DNA from: Ignatzschineria indica | Lineage (GTDB): Bacteria > Pseudomonadota > Gammaproteobacteria > Cardiobacteriales > Wohlfahrtiimonadaceae | Assembly (NCBI RefSeq): GCF_003121925.1 | Contig: NZ_QEWR01000002.1 | Span: 1,240,001-1,304,000 of the forward strand | Direction of reading: 5' to 3' | Length of the DNA stretch: 64,000 nt | Shown: piece by piece, positions 59,274-64,000 of the stretch | Layout: each line of letters opens with the position of its first letter | Position numbering within the stretch: position 1 is the first letter of the stretch | The notes under the pieces: model-generated | Told to the model about the DNA's origin: nothing | What the model saw: the letters and a program-made list of their open reading frames with translations, nothing else | Database searches by the model: none | Translations under genes and position numbers: made by a program

Positions 59274-59750
59274 TTACTCCTGACGCTTTAATAAGACGGC
59301 GACCTGTGCGGCAATTCCCTCTTCCCTACCGACAAAACCTAACTTCTCCATAGTTGTCGCTTTAACATTGATATCCTCTGTGGAGATATTAAGATCTGCG
59401 GCAATCACAGATTCAATCGCCGCTCTATAGGGTTTCATCTTCGGTTGTTCCGCCATAATCGTAATATCGATATTACCAATCTTATAACCTCTATCGAGAA
59501 CAATTTGGTAAGCCTCTTTAAGGAGAAGGCGACTATCGGCATCTTTATAACGTGGATCAGTATCGGGGAAAAGTGTTCCAATATCTCCCGCCTTTACCGC
59601 TCCTAAAATAGCATCTGTTAGGGCATGAAGCACCACATCACCATCTGAGTGCGCTTTAAATGCTTTATGAAAAGGGATCTTTACCCCACCTAACATAAGA
59701 TGATCACCCTCTTGAAAGGTATGAACATCAAAACCAAATCCTATTCTCAT
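59274..59750 (-). CDS. ispF: 2-C-methyl-D-erythritol 2,4-cyclodiphosphate synthase IspF
   Basis: MEP-pathway enzyme, 158 residues (159 in E. coli), trimeric. Zinc ligands D8, H10 (GFDVH) and H42 (LHALTDA) are present, with AHSDGD, DIGTLFPDTDP and the C-terminal TTMEKLGFVGREEGIAA. The start ATG overlaps the ispD stop by four bases (ATGA), so the two are translationally coupled. Confidence 0.97.
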   Translation of the reverse strand: MRIGFGFDVHTFQEGDHLMLGGVKIPFHKAFKAHSDGDVVLHALTDAILGAVKAGDIGTLFPDTDPRYKDADSRLLLKEAYQIVLDRGYKIGNIDITIMAEQPKMKPYRAAIESVIAADLNISTEDINVKATTMEKLGFVGREEGIAAQVAVLLKRQE

Positions 59751-60475
59751 TCTCTTCTCTCACTAAAATAGAGGCTCATTAATTGTAGGTCTTCAGGATA
59801 TGTGACTTTAAAATTATGTGGATAACCCCGATAGACCTTTGGTGAGAGGCCATTATACTCTAAAAGTGAAGCCTCATCTGTCACTTTTGCACCTTCTCGC
59901 TCTGCACGCTCGGTAGCTTCAATCAGTGTTAAAAGTGGCGCCATTTGGGGAGTTTGTGCTAACCAGATTCGATCACGATCAATCGTTTCGATAATTAATC
60001 CAGCTCTATCGACACGTTTCACAGTATCTTGCGCCGGTAAGGCCATAATAGCTCCCCCTTGCGGCGCATCTTCTAATACAGATCGAAGAAAGAGAGAGAG
60101 CTCTTCAGGTCTCAACCCCGGTCTTGCCGCATCGTGTACAGCAACCCAGATTTTATTGAGATCTTTTCCCGCACGACTTAATTTCTCTTTTAAGAAGTAG
60201 AGCCCCGCGGCAACAGAATCTGTTCGTGTAGCTCCCCCCTCAACCCGCCATAGAGATTCGCTCTCGACCGCTAAAGGTGTTTCATCCTCAGCAGATAGAG
60301 CGACAACGCCACCATTCATCTCCGCAACTCCTAAAAATAATTTTAAGGTATGCGTTAAGATGCTCTCCCCGGCAATCTTGAGATATTGCTTTGGTACTTC
60401 AGACCCCATGCGACTTCCAACGCCCGCTGCGGGAATAATAAAATAGAGTTCTTGCTCTCCCTTTTGAGTACTCAA
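59747..60475 (-). CDS. ispD: 2-C-methyl-D-erythritol 4-phosphate cytidylyltransferase IspD
   Basis: MEP-pathway enzyme making CDP-methylerythritol, 242 residues. CTP-binding PAAGVGSRMGSEVPKQYL at ~13, the segment GGATRTDSVAAGL and VAVHDAARPG, then LPAQDTVKRV and IWLAQTPQM are diagnostic. The start codon is TTG (60475), with AAGGAG 11 bases upstream and no ATG in frame nearby, which may keep expression low. ftsB, the usual upstream partner, is not here. Confidence 0.95.
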   Translation of the reverse strand: MSTQKGEQELYFIIPAAGVGSRMGSEVPKQYLKIAGESILTHTLKLFLGVAEMNGGVVALSAEDETPLAVESESLWRVEGGATRTDSVAAGLYFLKEKLSRAGKDLNKIWVAVHDAARPGLRPEELSLFLRSVLEDAPQGGAIMALPAQDTVKRVDRAGLIIETIDRDRIWLAQTPQMAPLLTLIEATERAEREGAKVTDEASLLEYNGLSPKVYRGYPHNFKVTYPEDLQLMSLYFSERRE

Positions 60476-60926
60476 TGTGCTTCTGCTCCTTCATAAAATG
60501 GCTCGATCGATGATCGATCATCTGTAACGATTAACAACTTAACTATTCTCGCCATCATGACCTATGCCACATGGCAGATAAAATAGGAGTCGACTGATGA
60601 TACCGACATTTTGTTGCTATCTACTGCTTAATTTTCAATATTGAGCCTCTATTATAACGAACTCCCAACAATTTCATTACCATTACCGCTTTATATTTTC
60701 GCTCTCTTATAGCCCTTATCTCTCTTAAAAAAGAACATAAAAAAAGCATCTCAAACCATCACTTGAGATGCTCTTATCAACTCTACTGCTTCTCTCTAAA
60801 TATAAAGACCAGTATGAAATTCGATACTAAAGTATGTCATTACCAAAGTGTGCCATTAAATTGTGACACTAAATTATGATACTAAATACTGATACTTCGG
60901 TCTAATATTGATATGGGGTCATCACT
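60476..60926. other. intergenic region between ispD and ihfB
   Basis: No ORF. It carries the ispD promoter side, the ihfB terminator (60738-60772) and AT-rich imperfect repeats of the ACTAAANTNTGNTA type (60815-60895). Confidence 0.55.
60738..60772 (-). terminator. intrinsic terminator after ihfB
   Basis: Minus strand AGCATCTCA-loop-TGAGATGCT followed by TTTTTTTAT, ~155 bp past the ihfB stop codon. Confidence 0.87.
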
Positions 60927-61232
60927 CTACTTCGGAAGCTCATAATGCTCACGGCTTTCATTGACCCGCTCACGGAGCAATTTACCCGGTTTAAAGTGGG
61001 TGGTATATTTGCCACTTAATTTTACTGCATCTCCGGTCTTCGGGTTGCGCCCTATCTTAGGCTCTCGATAACGAACAGAGAAACTACCAAATCCTCTAAT
61101 CTCGATACGCCCGCCCTTCCCTAAGGTCTCTGTAATATGTTCTAAAATTTTCTTAACACTCTTTTCAACTTCAGCTGTTGAACAGTGTGGGTATTTTGCA
61201 CTTAATCTTTGTACTAGCTCTGATCTAGTCAC
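60927..61232 (-). CDS. ihfB: integration host factor subunit beta IhfB
   Basis: Nucleoid protein of 101 residues that bends DNA as the IHF heterodimer. The DNABII signature [20 protein letters not shown] (48-67, conserved intercalating Pro) is present, with the beta-type N-terminus [15 protein letters not shown]. Start is GTG with AAGGAG 7 bases upstream. It lies downstream of rpsA as in other gammaproteobacteria, but a terminator lies in between, so it needs its own promoter. Confidence 0.96.
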   Translation of the reverse strand: MTRSELVQRLSAKYPHCSTAEVEKSVKKILEHITETLGKGGRIEIRGFGSFSVRYREPKIGRNPKTGDAVKLSGKYTTHFKPGKLLRERVNESREHYELPK

Positions 61233-61550
61233 CGTACTTCTCCTTGATTCTATAATTCCCTAGTTTTCAGTATAAATCCCGCAAACGCCGTAAATTTATG
61301 TATATTTTTATATATAAAATAATACAATCTATCGTTCTATTAAGCAACAATCCCTCTAAAAAATATCTCTTAATTCTCTATTAGAATCAAATACCTCTAT
61401 AAAAAAACCGCAAACTATAAAGTCTGCGGTTTTTACTGACCGAAGGTCATACAACTATTAATTTTAATGAGCCTCAATTGATCAATCTGAATCAATCTGA
61501 ATCACGTTAATCTATCTTAATCAAAGTGGCTCTAAAATTATTGTTGCTTC
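61233..61550. promoter_or_regulatory. rpsA-ihfB spacer with terminator and ihfB promoter
   Basis: No ORF. Contains the rpsA terminator (61399-61434) and an AT-rich promoter stretch (61290-61390) for ihfB. Confidence 0.6.
61399..61434 (-). terminator. intrinsic terminator after rpsA
   Basis: Minus strand AAAACCGCAGACT-TTAT-AGTTTGCGGTTTT, then TTTAT; ~117 bp past the rpsA stop codon. Confidence 0.9.
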
Positions 61551-63218
61551 TTATTGCTGTTTTAACTGCTCTTTTAAGAGATCACCGAAAGTTGTCGCAC
61601 CAACATTATCATTTGTGTACTCAGCGATATCTTGTGGGCTTACTTCGTCAACTGCTTTCACAGAGAGAACGATTGAACGATTACGGCGATCAACGCTTAC
61701 AAAACGTGCTTCAACTTCATCACCTACGTTATAGACGTTACGAACATCTTCTACACGCTCAGATGAAATTTCAGATGCGCGAAGGTTACCTTCAACACCG
61801 TTACCAAGATCAACAACTGCATACTTAGCATCAACTTCAGTAACAACACCTTTCACTAAAGAACCTTTCTCATGCTCTGCTAAGAATGAAGAGAATGGGT
61901 CTTGGTCAAGTTGTTTGATACCTAAAGAGATACGCTCACGATCAGCATCAACTGCTAATACCATTGCTTCGATCTCATCACCACGGCTATATTCGCGGAT
62001 CGCTTCTTCACCAGGAACGCTCCATGAAATATCAGAAAGGTGAACAAGACCATCAATGCCACCTTCAAGACCGATGAAGATACCGAAATCTGTAATAGAT
62101 TTGATTGTACCTTTGATCTTATCGTTCTTGTTATATTTCATCTCGAACTCAGACCATGGATTTGGCATGCACTGTTTCATACCGAGAGAGATACGGCGAC
62201 GCTCTTCATCGATATCGAGAACCACAACGCCCACTTCTTCACCCGCTGTAACAACTTTAGAAGGATTAACGTTTTTGTTAGTCCAATCCATTTCTGAAAC
62301 GTGAACAAGACCTTCGATACCTGGCTCAATCTCAACGAAACAACCGTAATCAGTAATGTTAGTAACTTTACCTTTTGTTTGAAGACCTGCAGGGAAGCGC
62401 ATAGCGATATCTTTCCATGGATCTTCACCAAGTTGTTTAAGACCAAGTGATACACGGTTACGCTCTTTATCAAATTTAAGAAGCTTAACTTCGATCTCTT
62501 GATTGATCTCTACGATCTCAGATGGGTGACGAACACGTTTCCACGCCATATCTGTGATATGGAGAAGACCATCAATACCACCAAGGTCGATAAACGCACC
62601 GTAATCAGTAAGGTTCTTAACGATCCCTTTAACAACATCACCTTCTTCAAGTGTTTTGAGAAGCTCTTCACGTTCTGCAGAATACTCTTCTTCAAGTACC
62701 GCGCGGCGTGAAACAACGATGTTGTTACGCTTTTGGTCAAGCTTGATAACTTTTAACTCAAGCTCTTTACCTTCAAGATATGCGATATCACGAACAGGGC
62801 GAACATCTACTAATGAACCTGGTAAGAACGCGCGCTCTGTACCGATATCAACAGTAAATCCACCTTTAACGCGACCTGAGATAACACCTTTAATGATTTC
62901 ATCATTTTCAAGTTTCTTCTCAAGGAATGCCCATACTTCTGCACGTTTCGCTTTTTCACGTGAAAGACGAGTTTCACCGAAACCATCTTCTAATGACTCA
63001 AGGACAACGTCCACTTTATCACCAACTTGAACTTCAATTTCACCATTTAAATCTTGAAATTGTTCAGCGGGGATGCGACCTTCACTCTTAAGGCCAGCAT
63101 CAACGATTACAAAACCGTTTTCGATTTTTACAACCGTTGCTTCAATGATTGCACCAATTTCACGTGCTTGTTCTTCGGCGATTGATTGCTCAAATAATTC
63201 TGCAAAACTTAATGACAT
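61551..63218 (-). CDS. rpsA: 30S ribosomal protein S1 RpsA
   Basis: A 555-residue ribosomal protein with six S1 RNA-binding domains (557 in E. coli), needed to load most mRNAs. Domain marks include [56 protein letters not shown] and [20 protein letters not shown]. Codon use is strongly biased, as expected for a highly expressed gene. The ATG (63218) is preceded by an A/U-rich leader with no Shine-Dalgarno, as known for the self-regulated rpsA start in E. coli. Confidence 0.98.
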   Translation of the reverse strand: MSLSFAELFEQSIAEEQAREIGAIIEATVVKIENGFVIVDAGLKSEGRIPAEQFQDLNGEIEVQVGDKVDVVLESLEDGFGETRLSREKAKRAEVWAFLEKKLENDEIIKGVISGRVKGGFTVDIGTERAFLPGSLVDVRPVRDIAYLEGKELELKVIKLDQKRNNIVVSRRAVLEEEYSAEREELLKTLEEGDVVKGIVKNLTDYGAFIDLGGIDGLLHITDMAWKRVRHPSEIVEINQEIEVKLLKFDKERNRVSLGLKQLGEDPWKDIAMRFPAGLQTKGKVTNITDYGCFVEIEPGIEGLVHVSEMDWTNKNVNPSKVVTAGEEVGVVVLDIDEERRRISLGMKQCMPNPWSEFEMKYNKNDKIKGTIKSITDFGIFIGLEGGIDGLVHLSDISWSVPGEEAIREYSRGDEIEAMVLAVDADRERISLGIKQLDQDPFSSFLAEHEKGSLVKGVVTEVDAKYAVVDLGNGVEGNLRASEISSERVEDVRNVYNVGDEVEARFVSVDRRNRSIVLSVKAVDEVSPQDIAEYTNDNVGATTFGDLLKEQLKQQ

Positions 63219-63786
63219 ATAATTAAAAATGCATAGACATGTGGAATATTTTTCTCACTATACTCACCCTATTTCCTAGAAACCTCATATACCCTAAGCG
63301 TTCTACCTTAAGTATTCTCAATTTCTTGGCAACAAGTAAATTGTAGCGTTATTCCAATCTACGACTTGTTTAAAGTAATAAAAAATCACAACATTAGCAC
63401 TATAGCTTAGTAATCGACCGACTTCTGAGTAGTTACTCTGAAATCCCCTACCCGAGAAATATCTTCTAGACCTTTTAGATCTTCTATAGATATAAATTGG
63501 GGAGTCTACTGATCGATATCGCTATCGCTCTTTGTGAAACCTACATCTAATCAATAATCTTCTGATTACCCTTTTTTATCGAGCTGATAAAGCAAAAGAG
63601 GGACCGATTATCTCAGTCTCCCCTTAAACCTTCGATGACAAACCTTAGATGATCCATCTAAGAGATGTAAAATCTGTTATCAACTGCTTTTAAAGCCGTT
63701 TTAAGATCGAATTTTAAACCACTTTTAAACCATTCTATAAGCGTTTAAACATCGTTTATAACGTCACTTAAGCACTTATTAATAGT
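63219..63786. promoter_or_regulatory. cmk-rpsA intergenic region and rpsA leader
   Basis: 568 bp without a supported ORF. It holds the rpsA promoter(s) and leader, AT-rich near the start. Short repeats such as TTTTAAACCAC/TTTTAAACCAT (63711-63735) occur near the cmk end. No clear terminator was found after cmk, so some readthrough into rpsA is likely. Confidence 0.55.
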
Positions 63787-64000
63787 TTAAAAGAATCTCT
63801 CTTTAATCACTTTCCAAGCCGATGCATAGACTTCATCCACCCCAAGTTTAGATGTATCGATCACTATCGCATCATCTGCTGCAATAAGGGGGGCGCTCGA
63901 TCGCGTCCGATCTCGCTCATCTCTTGCTTCCACCTCAGATAAAATCTGCTCTATATTAACGCAAATTCCACTCTCTAACAACTGTTTATGCCGTCTTTTT
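63787..64000 (-). CDS. cmk: cytidylate kinase Cmk, C-terminal part (runs off window)
   Basis: Nucleotide kinase that phosphorylates CMP and dCMP. Only the last ~70 residues are present, read through the window edge: RRHKQLLESG, then NIEQILSEVEARDERDRTRS, PLIAADDAIVIDTSKLGVDE. The RDERD arginines (substrate contacts) and the DDAIVIDTS segment are typical of the Cmk C-terminus. The cmk-rpsA-ihfB order agrees with other gammaproteobacteria. Confidence 0.93.
   Translation of the reverse strand, partial: KRRHKQLLESGICVNIEQILSEVEARDERDRTRSSAPLIAADDAIVIDTSKLGVDEVYASAWKVIKERFF

Noticed and set aside
1-64000. tRNA, rRNA, insertion sequences, prophage genes
   Set aside because: No TPsiC-arm-like motifs, transposase-like or phage structural proteins were recognised in any part of the window.

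Overview
The window is a chromosomal segment from an AT-rich gammaproteobacterium (about 40% G+C by eye). The core genes are typical gammaproteobacterial ones: cmk-rpsA-ihfB, ispD-ispF, metG, prfC, recG, ispB, murQ-anmK and a Kdo 3-hydroxylase-like gene. The combination of collagen- and muscle-derived substrates, a haem/haemoglobin-type TonB receptor and small genome-style spacing would suit an animal tissue or wound/fly-associated genus such as the Cardiobacteriales (Ignatzschineria/Wohlfahrtiimonas type). That placement is inference, not proven here. No tRNA, rRNA, transposase, prophage or CRISPR array was seen.

Layout: (1) 1-1330, thiamine thiazole genes (thiG partial, thiS, tenI-like) on the minus strand behind a TPP riboswitch. 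(2) 1701-11625, a trans-4-hydroxyproline catabolic island: PotF-like binding protein, AEC transporter, divergent PAS-AraC regulator, 4-hydroxyproline epimerase, FAD-dependent D-hydroxyproline dehydrogenase, pyrroline-4-hydroxy-2-carboxylate deaminase, aldehyde dehydrogenase and an AGCS symporter. Together these can take hydroxyproline to 2-oxoglutarate. (3) 11626-12465, a noncoding array of three ~181-186 bp tandem repeats. (4) 12466-15993, chaA, ispB and a lipoprotein. (5) 16289-25959, a carnitine utilisation island: BCCT transporter, Rieske carnitine oxygenase cntA, reductase cntB, XRE-PAS regulator, D-malate dehydrogenase, LysR regulator and malic-semialdehyde dehydrogenase. Together these can convert carnitine to trimethylamine plus malic semialdehyde, then D-malate, then pyruvate. 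(6) 26130-30599, ypfJ and a 1141-residue trimeric autotransporter with internal duplication. (7) 31142-43521, recG, a YcsI/DUF1445 protein, a degenerate ion channel, two iron-type alcohol/glycerol dehydrogenases, a Dyp peroxidase, Nudix, esterase, CoA-disulfide-reductase-like and GntR genes. (8) 43763-48026, a LysE exporter and a murQ-anmK-kdoO set. (9) 48312-52470, two paralogous small outer-membrane barrels and a TonB-dependent receptor. (10) 52864-64000, housekeeping genes plus an M-box magnesium riboswitch ahead of a short mgtE.

Two themes recur. Intergenic spaces repeatedly carry short, decaying tandem repeats with periods of 10-13 bp, often just upstream of start codons; in coding sequence the equivalents have a 15-bp, frame-preserving period. 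In the carnitine island a shared palindrome (GTAAAC-N5-GTTTAC type) lies at the BCCT promoter, at the cntA promoter and ahead of the aldehyde dehydrogenase, alongside a perfect FNR-type box and a Fur-like box, which suggests layered control.
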